The position numbers and the translations under genes are program-made. The notes under the pieces are model-generated. The model did no database searches, was not told the origin of the DNA, and saw only the letters and a list, made by a program, of their open reading frames with translations. From NCBI GenBank assembly GCA_964036155.1, contig OZ038423.1, positions 19,421,249 through 19,485,248 on the forward strand: 64,000 bases of DNA, given 5' to 3'. Positions within the stretch are counted from its first letter, which is position 1, and each line of letters begins with the position of its first letter. This DNA comes from Diploscapter coronatus. Lineage: Eukaryota; Nematoda; Chromadorea; Rhabditida; Rhabditidae. This document shows positions 13,195 through 24,743 of the stretch, one piece after another.

Positions 13195-14321
13195 TCCTTA
13201 TCGAAGAATAAATCTAACTTGAATTTTCATCGATTGTTACAAGTTTGGGTATTTATTGGATTCTTAAAACCTGATTTATGTATTCAAATTTTAGTAATCT
13301 TTTCGTGTAAATCATGTTGATAATTTTATCAATTAAAAGTTTTTTCTTTTCATTCTTGCACTCTTTCTTCCCTATCTCCTTCTCTGCAGGCAAAGAAGGG
13401 AAAGTGCGCAGAGAGGAGGAAGCTCAAAGAAATCACAACCTGGCACATTTTCCCTATGCCTATGCTCGCCTTGACAGGCTGTGCGATTTGTTGTCATTTT
13501 CATGCAAGTAATTTGATCGTGCTCATATACAGAGTTCATTTTTTCCATCAAAATCAATTAATTTATTCTACAGAAAGGGAAGAAAATAATTTTAAAACGA
13601 AAAAGAAAAGAAAATTGACGATAGCACTCGATCATGTTCATTAACGAAGATCCTTTGAAAAATTCGGTGGGCGTGTCAAACGCTTATTACCGTACTTCAA
13701 AGTGTAGGCGCCTTTTAGTTGCCATTATTTGACTCGCTTTTTTCATGCGGTAAAAATATATTATTTTGCTCCCTTTAGAAAAAGAACCCAGACGAGATGT
13801 TACGCCGTCTGGAGTATTTTTGCGGGGCACATATTTTGAGAGTAAAGAAGGCGTCACTTGCCTTAGTTAATGAACATGATATAATGGGGATAGTGTATGA
13901 TAGCAATTGATTATTATAAAAAAAAAAAGATATATTAAAAAAATAGAAGGGAAAATCACGATACAAGGATAAAACGCTACATTTCACAGCGAGTATAGCT
14001 TGGAACCAAAGACTGGAATAGTGAAGAACAAAAATAAAAGCCAAATGAGATAATAATTATGATAATTTAGATCTCAGTTGTTCAACCTCCGAGTAGAAAT
14101 CAATTCGATACGACAAAATACACGAGTAGATGAATAAAACGATCCGATCTGGACAGCAAATAAAATAAGTAATCAGATGAAGAATGAAGCGGAAAAGAAA
14201 AGGAAAGAGCAATCGAGAAGAATAGGGTTTCAGAGAAGAAAATAGGGGGGAAATTATGCAAAAAGAATACTTCCCATCTCAAGTAAAACGAAGCTCGAAG
14301 GCAGCAATTTGGGTGACTCGA
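13195..14321. other. Intergenic with one MITE
   Basis: This lies between the 5' end of the membrane-protein gene and the 3' end of the DBHS gene. The inverted-repeat element at 13631-13880 takes up its centre. Around 14100-14260 the plus strand is purine-rich, which probably corresponds to the 3' UTR of the DBHS gene. Confidence 0.5.
13631..13880. mobile_element. MITE-like element, copy 1 of the ATCATGTTCATTAAC family
   Basis: The element starts ATCATGTTCATTAAC and ends with the inverted copy GTTAATGAACATGAT. It is about 250 bp and has no useful open frame. Its inner part (TTGACTC..CGCTTTTTT..ATGCGGTAAAAATA and GGCGT..GCC near the end) aligns well with the element at 54442-54779, so the two are members of one family. 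A target-site duplication is not obvious. Confidence 0.75.
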
Positions 14322-17300
14322 CTATCTGCGGAATCTCTTCTCGGGTGGCTGATCGTACGGATTGGGGCCAGGTCCACCCCCAAACATTCCGGGCCCGGGG
14401 GGCATTCCTCCTTAAACATACTCATTCCAAAATCAGGGCTTAAAGTGGCTGACACTGACTTCAGCTTGAGTGCCACACCCGGTCAAAAATTTTAAACCCA
14501 GTGCAAAATTTAATAAGATTAAAATCGAGCTCGTATTTTAAATAAATAATAAACAACAGGTCGCTCTACAACTTTAAAATAACTGCTCCAGCAAAAAAAT
14601 AAAATATGTTTCCTTTTCTTTTTTCTTCCTTCATCAATGAGAAGAGAGGTAACGCTCTCATTTTTGACTGGAACAAGAATTTTAGAGTTCGAGTGCGACT
14701 TGTTTTCTCGCTTGCATGAAAGGTGAGCTTGATATTCAGCTAATGAAAAGTGTAAGAAAAGTCTTGTGATATCATCTTTCTCATAAATGATATTTAGGAA
14801 CTTTTTGCAACAATTTCAAATTTCCATTAGGATAATGTATTTTTAGGATTATTCTAAAATAATTCTGAGCTCTACTCACTCGGGTGATTGGGCATTTGCA
14901 TGGGATTGGGTCCAGGTCCAGGGCCGCCGCTGTCGCTCTTAAATATCTGGAGGAGTCGCTGCACGCCTTCCAACATGTTCTGGCCGCCGGGCCCAGGACG
15001 AGGTCCGCCTGTAATTTATCATATTCAAACTCGATTTTTTTCTCAACGAAATCCCTATGAAATATATTTTCATTTCTAAGAAAGAAATATTTTTAATGTC
15101 AAAAGAAGAAAAAATGCTGTCATGAAGTTTATAATTACATGATGAGGCTAAAATCCTTGCACAGTGTATACTAGCTGAGAGAAAAGATATGCTCTCAAAG
15201 AAAATTCACGCATGTGTATCAAATGATGTGTGTGCGCGAAAAATCTTCTATCTAGTAGCATTCAAAAATCGTATAATTAAATTTTGCGTTATTAAATTAA
15301 TAAATGTTGAATATCGTGATTTAAATTATGTTGCAGGGAAGATTTTTTCCGCACGCTGTACTTTTTTATATCGCGTTGTCGATTAAAATCTGATGATATT
15401 CTTCTCACCAGGTCCAGGGCCGTTCTGGTGTTGTGGGGGAGGCATGCTCTGGTTCATGTTCATGGGGGGTCCGCCGCCAGAGAATGGATTTCCGGGGCCA
15501 GGTGGCATCTGCTGGAAGTTGGGAGGGCCGCCGCCGCCCATCGGAGGTCCGCCGAACGGGCCAATATCTGAAAACTCGCTTGATAAGATAACTAGTTTTT
15601 CATCATGATTTTAATTCAAGTTTATAAAGCTTGTAGAATGTACTAATACAATGCTGATCTTCATTAACAATGGTCATCAATTTATGAAATAATGACTTCT
15701 AACTTGCTCCCTAGATATGATTTATACATTTACTATTTTCAAAATGTCTAAATTCCAACCTCCGAATGGTCCTGGTCCAGGAGGCCCGCCCATCTGAGGA
15801 GGGATTGCAGGGGGTCGCATAGCCATTCTCTCACGACGAGCCGCTTCCAGACGCTCCAATTCCTGTTGACGGCGTTGCAGGTCTGAACGGTAATCAATCA
15901 TCATTTTTCATTATTCATCTTGTTCAAAATAAACTCTAAAAATAAAAATGTGTCTGATTTGCAGTGTACGACCTAATGAATACAACGTATTCTGGTGCAA
16001 TAATGTCATAATATAAAAATCTAGAATTTTATAACTCATCTCATGTCTTTCATACTAGAGATTTCTCATGATAATTAATGCTATTCTCATATAATTATTT
16101 GGATTTTGAAAAATCCAGTTTACACTGAAATAATATCGAATCGCTCGAAAATTTGCAGGGTTAAAAGATAAAATGATATATGTTTGAAGAGGAATAAATT
16201 TCGATGTATATGAATCAGCGATTTAAAAGTTGGAATTAAAAAGTGGAAAATTATGACTACCGAAGTCCTTTTGAAGTCATTCTTCGCTGGTGATTTTTGA
16301 AAATTTACTTCGAATTTATCGTTGGCTTTTAGAAATTAAGATGTTATAGAAGTTGGAAGAAACAAAATCAAAAACTGAAGCCAGGATATGTGAGAAGAGG
16401 TGAAGAAAATAGAATCGATAAAAACACTATTAGACTTCCCTGAATATTTTAACGACGAGTAAATGCTGGAAATGATATCTTGAGACGAAGTAGTTTTGTG
16501 ATAAGTATTGAATAAGCTCATGGTAGAAACAAAGTTGGCATGTTTTCATCTTCATTAATATTCTTTTTATTTTATTATGATGAAGACCAACTAATTCTTT
16601 GATTGAGCACAAATTCTATTCGCACCAAACTAGGAAAAGTGAATGCAATGCCAAAACTTTCTTTAGAAAATTATATTTTATCCCCGAGGAAAGTCTGTCC
16701 CTCATTTACTAAAGAAATTTACACTCAGTTTCTATTTGCAGACTATTCATATCGAATTTGAGTCAACTTTACAACTAGCCCTAATTTTCAGTCTTTCTTT
16801 CGTAATGATGCGCAAAATACTTTAATTCATAGGACCTTACTACATCAAATAATCATCCTCACTGCCAACAAAATGCATCAAGCAGAATAACTCGATATTT
16901 GTGAATGAACTTGGATGAATAAAAAAAACTCGATTTGTTTCGCGCGGAAAGTGGTTACCTTCTCTGAGCATCTGTGCCTGATAGTCCTGATAAGCGAGCT
17001 CCATGTCCTGTTCGAGTCTTTTCCTGGCCTCCTTGAGTTCATCCTCCAGCGCAGCCCGTCTCTGTTTCTCCATTTCGTACAGATCCTTCCACTTCTGCCC
17101 ATAGACAAATTCGAACGAGTTCGGCGAGGGGAAACGAGGCCCCATTTCGCGCTCCCTGTACGCAAAACACAGTTAGATTGTTGGTAGGTTAGAATTCCCC
17201 CTCTAAGTAATCACATAACAAATGGCTTCCATAGTCCAATAGCAATTCTTTAGGCATCAAGTCAGTTTGCACCCCCATATTTTTCTGGTCCAAATTTTCA

Positions 17301-20300
17301 TTCAGTCCAATTACAACTCAGGTCATTTGGGTTCCCTACTTAAAGTGTGCACAATAGTCAGTTATGAGTCCACGATTCTTGGTGTATAGTGGAAATTATT
17401 CAATTATGCCTTGAAAAGTCCAATAGTCCATTTTAGGTAATTGGCATAGTTCGCTAGTGTGGGAAATCAGTCATTCAGATTCAGGTAGGGATAAATGTGC
17501 ACACTTGAAAACGCACAAGTATGACCAGTGAGTTATTTCTAAATATCAGTACTAAAAATGTAGGTCTGATAAAGTCCAGCAAAGTTTCACAAATTCAAAT
17601 CGGAATATCGCTTGGGTTTGATAAGGTGAAGATTTTTCAGTCCCAATTATTGTAAAAGTCCAGTTTCATCAAGTCAAGATATCGGTTATGAAACACAGTT
17701 TTCATATATCAAAAAGTCCAGTGAAAATTCATACAGTTCAATTCAAATCAGTTTGTATCAATTTACGACAGAAGCCTTTTTACACACCCCAATCCGAGTA
17801 TTTGGGTATTTGGACAGTTTCGTGGGTGTTCAGTATTAATTTCAATTTCAACTCTTTACCAACTCAATAGATGCCAAGTACTAACCCCCCACCCTCGTTT
17901 TTATTTTTACCCCTTCCCCACTGCCTTACTTGATGAGATGAGCGGTTCGCGGAATCATGCGCTCTGCCAGACCATCGTCTTCGTCTTTCGGCTCCAGTGG
18001 CTCGGCAATCAACGGTTTCGGATTCCTGACAAACAACAAAATATCAGTTAACTTAGGAGAATAAAAAGTCGATTTTTAAAGCGGTTAATTTTAGCCAACG
18101 AAATCTTTTGAAGCTTTCTTTTAATTAAAACGATTTGCGTGTTTATCTTGAAAGTAAAGATGAAGGCTTGAAGATTTCTAAAATTGTTTCGATTGCTCGA
18201 TTTCTTTTAAAAAAAAGTGAATTCAATCAGAACAACAAAGTTTCGTTTGAAAATGAAGTGAAAACGCTTACGAAGTGAGGAGGAAGACCTTCTCACGAAT
18301 GGCAGCGATGGCCTCTGCACAGTTGTTCTTTCGCTCGAACTCGACGATGCCTTCCCCGGTGGGCCTGCCTTTCTCGTCCACGATGTGCACGGCCCTCTCG
18401 ACCTCCCCGAAGTGCGAGAATGCGTGGTAGAGCATCTCGTTCGACACTGTGGGGGACAGTTCCTTTACTCGCAGGGCAGCTCCGTGCACTGCGAAGCGCA
18501 CCCGCACTTGTCTGCCGTGGATGACTCGACCGTCGATCGCCTCCTTCGCAGATTCAGCGTGCGCACGGGTGTCATGAAAAAGGAACAGATAAGAAGTTGA
18601 ATATTATAGAACACCAATTAGCTTATTTGTAAAAGAGTTGAAAGATTTTTTTTTGAAGATCATGATTGTTAACGAGTGAACTTCGAAATCTCGAGGAACG
18701 AAAATAAACGATGTTGAGAAGGAAAGGAAACTTCGAACAAGTCTCTCCTACTTAAGCATAAAAGAAATATAATATTTTGAAATGCATAGTTTCGACATTA
18801 TTCCTAACTAGTCATGAGAAGATTTGTTAGATATGACTCCAATCTCCGAAATAAAAAAGCTCGCTTTGTGGATCAAAAAAAAACATTTTCACAAGATTGC
18901 CTCAGAAAAATTAATTTTGTTTGAAAGAGTGAACGAAGTACCAGTCTGAGGAAGGCGAATCCCTTGCCGGACAAGTAGCACTCAGCTATGTCCCCGTGCG
19001 GAGTAAAGAGTTCCTTCAGCTCGGCCTCCTTGACCTCGTTCGGCAGGTTGCCCACGAACAGTCTGCAGCGACCCGTGAACTTCTTCTTGGGCAGGTCTGT
19101 CATCAGCTCGCTCTCGGTGAAGGCACTGCCTGTGAAGCTGGCCACGGTGCGTTGAGTGTTCATCGACAGATTGGACGGCGCATTGGGGTTGGAGTGCTGA
19201 GAGTGCGACATGAGAGACATGGCTCCGGGCAGGCCGCTCACTCTGCCCTCCATCTTCTGCTGCATTCCGCCGCCCACACTACTCCCCCCGCCCTGTCTGC
19301 CGTCCCCGACATTCGAGTGTCGCGAATGACTGTTCTGCCCTGAGTCACGGCCGCCTCCACGAGATCTGCTGAAATTGAACATTTGCAAACACAACACATT
19401 GAAAAGAAAAATCGGCGAAACTCGTCGTTATTCAAGTTTTGAAAACGAATACTTTTAGGTTGAAATCATCGCGTTGGGTTTTTGTGAAATATATTGGGAT
19501 AGGTTGAAACATCTCGCATTAGATAGGACTAAAGCAATTCTGCACAAATCGAAAATATTATTGGAAGTAAAAATCTATGTATTGGGCACATCTTGATATT
19601 TTGTAAGTATTGATATGCGCTGTCGTATAAATTATAGGGCGAATAATAAACTCGGGACAATAATCAAGTGTATCATCAACGACGAAGAGTCGAAGTCTTC
19701 CATGGTAGAGTAAGTCATACAGATTGAGACATTCCTTTGTTGATAAACTTTCTTTTGAAGAATTTGATATTTTTTATTCTCTTTAAAAAAAAAAGTAGGA
19801 GCATGTTTGTTAGTGAATTATGATGATGAAAGTAAGGAAATAGAGTTGGATGAGATTCCGCTTCATGTAACAGAATATCTATTTTCGATTTTCTTTCGTT
19901 TTTTTTTATTTTCAATTTCGTTCAACCAAATAAGAGATGCTAGTGGAAGAATAACAAAGATTTGAGGGCATTCTGTCATAGTCAGAGTAAGAAAACTTCT
20001 GTGGAATTCAAGTCAGAAAGTCCAATTAAATGAATTCATCGAGTCCATTTCTCTCCTTTAGAAAATACACTGCACAGTCACGATAACTCTTTTCACGAAC
20101 ATTGTGTTGGCGGCAATTCTTTACCTCGAGTTTCAAGTTACTTTGGCGATTTTACATGATATCAACTATAATGCAATTTCAGAATATTTTCAACTTGAAC
20201 AGAATTGACAGTATTCTCAACCTATCCCATATTCAATTAGTAGTTCAGTTGAATCATTGATGATTCTTCCAATGATCAACCATTTTGATTTAAAAGAAAT

Positions 20301-21056
20301 CGGCGATGAATTGGTTTTGCACTTTCATCACAGATCCAGCGCCATTACAGAAAAAATCAGTTGAGTTATTATGTGCTGTAGCTGTTTTATCACCTTTTTA
20401 CTGCAAAAAGACAAGAAGAAAGATCGTGTCGGATGCACAGGCCTTGTAAAGGCGTTAGACATGTGATTATCGCTTTTTTGCATTCATTAAAAAAGCAGCC
20501 TGTATTTGGAGAAATAGCGAAATGCATATTTCTTATTATTCCTCTTCTCTCGTCCAATACTATCTATCTTGCACTTCGCCATTATCGAAGTGATCGTTCA
20601 AAATAATCAGAGTTCGATAGCACTCCAAAAACTGCTTCAATGCACAAGAACCTATTAATTTTCTTTCGCTTTCTAAAGCTAAGTCTAAATGAAGCCTTCC
20701 TTACTCACACCTTAAGATAGTAGGGAATTAGTCCTTAATCAAAAAAGCAGACTTATAACTTTCGAATCGTGATTAATCGTGGTTCGAAAAAATGCAAGTT
20801 TGCATGAAAAAAAATCCGAAAAGTAACCTAAAAACGTAGTTGATCAAGTCAATTGTGATTAGAAGTCAATGATCAAGTTTTCATTGAGTGATGATCTCTA
20901 AACAAGTCGCCAAATACTGAGCAATGAATGAATGAATTGATCGGATTCCTGTGTCTGATTAGTGACATACCTGTCAGAATCCCTGTGTCTGTCGTCGTGT
21001 CTTCTGTCCCTGTCGTCCCTGCGACTGCTCCCACCACCTCTGTCTCTGTGCGACAT
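14322..21056 (-). CDS. nono: DBHS-family RNA/DNA-binding protein (NONO/PSF/PSPC1-like)
   Basis: Exons on the minus strand are 20971-21056, 18942-19368, 18272-18573, 17930-18025, 16959-17155, 15760-15882, 15409-15567, 14880-15008 and 14322-14410, giving 535 residues. The start is MSHRDRGGGSS, an Arg/Asp/Gly tail. RRM1 (CRLFVGNLPNEVKEAELKEL) follows, then RRM2 (LRVKELSPTVSNEMLYHAF), the NOPS segment (FPSPNSFEFVYGQKWKDLYE) and a long charged coiled coil (RAALEDELKEARKRLEQD). The protein ends in a Gly/Pro/Met low-complexity tail and a basic terminus, KRFRR, like the KRRRY end of mammalian NONO. DBHS proteins dimerise through NOPS and coiled coil and act in transcription, splicing, RNA retention and DNA repair in the nucleus. 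All introns are GT-AG except 18574-18941, which must end in AT to keep the conserved RRM1 end (FLRLDTR). An acceptor-like TTTTCAG lies 33 bp before the ATG. Confidence 0.93.
17230..17723. repeat. Cluster of AGTCC(A) motifs in a DBHS intron
   Basis: About nine copies of AGTCC, mostly AGTCCA, occur within roughly 500 bp of the intron between exons 16959-17155 and 17930-18025. They are spaced irregularly (for example near 17232, 17308, 17367, 17416, 17424, 17573, 17658 and 17715). In the transcript the motif reads TGGACT. Chance would give about one copy or fewer. Confidence 0.55.
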
Positions 21057-21133
21057 TTTTTGATTCGACTGTGCTGTCTGGCTGTTCCGCTGAAAACAAT
21101 CAAATTATGAAATTTAGGATGAAAGTAAAGAAT

Positions 21134-21263
21134 GGCTTGTGGTAAAAGACGCCCGGACGCCCACCGCAAAAGACGCTCACTTTTTAGAGAGCGCTCAACT
21201 TTGAAAAATGAGCGTCTTTTGCGGTGGGCGTCCTGGGCATCCGGGCGTCTTTTACCACAAGCC
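21134..21263. mobile_element. Foldback element, 130 bp
   Basis: The left arm begins GGCTTGTGGTAAAAGACGCC and the right arm ends with its exact inverse. The arms pair over about 50 bp, with one 6-8 base gap, around a short loop (21184-21204). Inside each arm the motif AAAAGACGC occurs twice, so the arms also carry direct repeats. GC content is much higher than the flanks. No open frame of its own is credible. Confidence 0.85.
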
Positions 21264-21556
21264 AAAGACAACCATAAAAAATGGAGGAAAAGACTGCTCT
21301 TTTCGAAAAGGAGGGACGTGGAATGAGAGAGGTTGACCCTTTTTTCTGCAGAGAACACACAGACACTGCAATGCAAGTCCTGTGCAGAGTTATCGATTGG
21401 ACGAATGGGGAGAGAGCATGGAAATGGGGGATAGAAAAAGATGTAGAGAGGCGAACGGATAAACAGAGGACAGGTCCGATTGAGATAAATGGATAATGGC
21501 ACAGTTCGGGATAAAAGAAAGTTAACGAGCATCAGAGGTGCAAAGATAACGCGTTA

Positions 21557-22227
21557 TAGTCCATTGTAAAAAACTTGACAGTCGCAGTGCCCTTCGCACA
21601 AGGGGGCGGTGCGAACAGCACGCTTCCCGCTCGCGTCGCGGCATGCATTGCGAACTCATTATTCAAACTGGATTTCCACTTTCATTTATTTTTTCAACGT
21701 TTTCATTCGTGATTTTTATAATTATTCGGTAATCATCGATAATTAGAGCTAATTACCTTTAGGTGATTCAATGAACAGCCACTTTTCGTTTATTTTTCTC
21801 GTATTTTGCAGTGATTTTTTTGAAAATTATTCTTTAAATAGATTTTTGAATTTCTTCTTCTTCAGAATTGCGATAATTATCGATAATTAGCAGATAATTA
21901 GAACATAATTACAGATACATGTTTTAGTTTTCCATTTATTTCGTGTTTTTCCGTGACTTTTTATCGTTTTTCTCGATAAAATGATTTCTTGAGTATAATT
22001 TCTCAGCAAAATTCTGTAATTATATCCTAATTATCTGCTAATTATCGATGATTACCGAATAATTATAAAAATCACGAATGAAAACGTTGAAAAAATAAAT
22101 GAAAGTGGAAATCCAGTTTGAATAATGAGTTCGCAATGCATGCCGCGACGCGAGCGGGAAGCGTGCTGTTCGCACCGCCCCCTTGTGCGAAGGGCACTGC
22201 GACTGTCAAGTTTTTTACAATGGACTA
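21557..22227. mobile_element. Non-autonomous DNA transposon (MITE), 671 bp with ~190 bp terminal inverted repeats
   Basis: The left terminus TAGTCCATTGTAAAAAACTT and the inverse at the right end are flanked by TA on both sides, which fits a TA target duplication as in Tc1/mariner elements. The arms (21557-21747 and 22037-22227) are nearly identical over about 190 bp. The centre is AT-rich and repeats ATAATTATCGATAATTAGCA-type sequence. No transposase is encoded, so the element would need one in trans. Confidence 0.9.
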
Positions 22228-22545
22228 TACTAAATAACTCCAACGCAAAACGCACTTTTTGGGATAATTTTCTGAACGCACACGCAAATCTAAGAATTGC
22301 GTTAAACGCGAACGCAAATCAAAAATTTGATTTTTGTACACCCTTGATGAGCATAGTTGCTGTGAAGAAGAACGAACGAAATAATCATTCGCAGCGAACC
22401 CAACCGAGATATCGTTAGGCCACCGTACTACATTTGTATAATCTTCCCGACATTTGTTTTACTGACTAATATTAGCTCGCTTTATAACACGGGGAAGGCG
22501 TTGGTAAGCATTGATTGAATTCGAAACCAACCAAATTCAACCGAA

Positions 22546-24028
22546 ATGAGTGATAGGTCTATACTAGATTCTACAAATCCTCTTTCCAAACCCGTAAGTT
22601 GAAGTTCAAATTTAATTTTCTGTGATGAGTTATTTTTTATAGATGATAATATTTTATCATAAATTTTAGCAACTACCATCATTTGTTGAAATGTTGGACG
22701 TTTCACAAAAGAATCTCATCAAGAATCTATGGAAGACGGATGATTTGTCTATTTCTGATAAAATCGACAGCATCGATTCGATTTCGAAAGACATGCCTAA
22801 AGAAGCACGAGTGGAATATAGAAAATGGCGTTTTCAAATGGACCGATCGAGGGTAAACCAAGAAGCATTTTTATCAATAAGAAATGCCCAACGGAATTTT
22901 AGATGCCAGATTTCTACGATTCCCAAAATAAGGAGATCAAGATGATAATTGCCGCAACATTCGAGAAGTCTACTGATTTGGGTAATGCAAATACAAATAC
23001 ACCTGAAACAACACTATTTCATGAGTTTAGAAGAATTTACTCGAGTCATAATGAGCATAAAGTCATCGCTAAATAACCCGGATGCTTTCGACAAATGGAT
23101 GAAGAATGAAGAGATCGAGTTCAAGGAGCCTTCAACTCAGAAAGATACGAACAAGGAGTCGACTTCTCTATCGTCATTCCACGCCGCTATGCTTTCTAGT
23201 CTAGCAAATATAGGGAAAGTGGGGGGAAAAGGGGCGCACTCTCGTGGCGGCGGCCTTTCGGGCTACCATATTGAAAATTCGCTATTTGATCCGGGATACA
23301 GTTGCGACTTTATAAACGTCAAGGTTTGTTGTCTATGCATAGATACGTAGAAAGCAAGATTACAAGTCATATGAATAAAACCATTTACGTGCAGAAATAT
23401 ATAATTAACTCCAGTAATGACAAAGGCGATTAACGCTAGAATGAAATACTATTTCTAGGACACCGGAAAGACGTTCACCCGAGGCGGTCGAGAGTATTTC
23501 CGTCCAATCGGTTCGCGTCGTTTTGCGATCAAGGTGCGCGTATATACATTTAGACATCCTTAGGCTGTTGTTGGATGATTTTAGACATAAATCTAGGTAC
23601 TCGGTAAATATAAGGACGATAAATGGATGGGTTCGAGTGGAGACGCGTCGACGGGCGAGTGGCCGGTCGCGTACCATGGCACACAAGAGTCGAACGCTCT
23701 CGACATCGTCAAACAGGGATTCGACATCAACAAGTGCAGGAGATTCGCGTACGGCGAAGGGATCTTCTGCGCACCAGATCCGAGAACTGCATTTGCCTAC
23801 GGGAGTGACTATAATTACGAGGTATCTAAGATTTTTAATGAACGCTATCAAAATGAATGACTTATTAATTCCTAGGGCAAACCGTACCGATTGATTTTAC
23901 AAGTTCGAGTTGACCCTTCGAAAATCGAAGTCGTGAAGAAGAAAGACAGTCAGATGGGCGAGTACTGGATCGTGCCCAATGGGGACAGCATCAGACCCTA
24001 TGGCATCTGCTGCTTCCCAGTCAACTGA
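22546..24028 (+). CDS. Uncharacterised protein with PARP-like fold C-terminal domain
   Basis: Exons are 22546-22593, 22670-22852, 22903-22981, 23031-23323, 23459-23533, 23597-23821 and 23876-24028, giving 351 residues. The N-terminal half is charged and helical (KDMPKEARVEYRKWRFQM) without a known domain. The C-terminal 170 residues start at YHIENSLFDPGYSCDF. They contain RGGREYFRPIGSRRFAIKVLG, WPVAYHGTQESNALDIVKQG, YGEGIFCAPDPRTAFAY and IRPYGICCFPVN at the very end. The Y-H-G-T, then G-x-G-I-(Y/F) plus downstream P-D order is that of the ADP-ribosyltransferase/PARP-type fold. Related domains are scattered in protists, fungi and invertebrates, mostly without a known function. Whether it binds NAD or has activity cannot be told from sequence. 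All introns are GT-AG and phases match. Confidence 0.82.
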
Positions 24029-24743
24029 ATTCGAAATCTACACAAGAAATTTCTATATCCATATTTTTCTGGATACATATCTATTACTTTACACTGACCT
24101 ACTAATTTATCTAAATAATAATTGTTATGTGCTTTCTTTTAATAAATAATTGTTTCTTTTGATTTCTCAACCTCGAGCACTATACTTTACTGTAAGCAAA
24201 AGTAGTATCTACACTTGCATGTGAAGTGACACGAGCACATTTCTTGCGAATATTTTGCCACGGCAACTCCATTAATTCGATACTTCAATACTTCGATGCA
24301 CGAGGAAATAGCATGCGAAAAAGTGACGACAATAGCGCGTATTTGGTGCAAGCCTAATCTCAATTGGATGATCACATCTTTATAGGCGTGCACAAGCAGA
24401 CAAACACACTTCACAAAAAATACTATCTTGAAATGACGACCGATTTGCATAGGAGGAAATGAATTCACGAGATGCTTGAGTTTCAAATCCAAGTTTGATA
24501 GATATGCGGTCAGCTAGATGAAACCATAGAGTTCACGGAAATGAGCACCATTTCAAATTTCTTTATTAGCAAGAAAATCGTCTTCATTTAAAAGATAAAA
24601 CTCTGCAGCTGAAATCTAAAACCAGGCAAATGAATATCGTGATTCAAGGAAGCTCGATAAAACGGAAAATCAGTAGAATAAAGTACCTAACCTACAAATT
24701 GGGGCATGCAAAATGATAAAGGCGAAAATGACAAATTGTGAAT
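24029..24743. other. Intergenic between convergent genes
   Basis: A poly(A) signal AATAAA at 24141-24146 lies about 115 bp after the PARP-like stop codon. The remaining 600 bp hold the 3' UTR of the SDR gene and nothing else I can identify. Confidence 0.5.

Larger units (their letters stand above)
21057..22545. other. Divergent intergenic region carrying two inverted-repeat elements
   Basis: This lies between the start of the DBHS gene (minus) and the start of the PARP-like gene (plus). It includes an acceptor-like site at 21090-21091 just upstream of the DBHS start and two foldback elements (21134-21263 and 21557-22227). The promoters of both genes must lie in or between these pieces. Confidence 0.6.

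Noticed and set aside
18996..19343. 115-codon plus-strand frame opposite the DBHS RRM1 exon
   Set aside because: Antisense shadow of a GC-rich coding exon.
20873..21532. 219-codon open frame on the minus strand, the longest single frame in the window
   Set aside because: It runs through the first DBHS exon in a region that includes the 130 bp foldback and AT-rich flanks. The true DBHS reading starts at 21056 in another frame, and the long frame shows no domain or codon bias.
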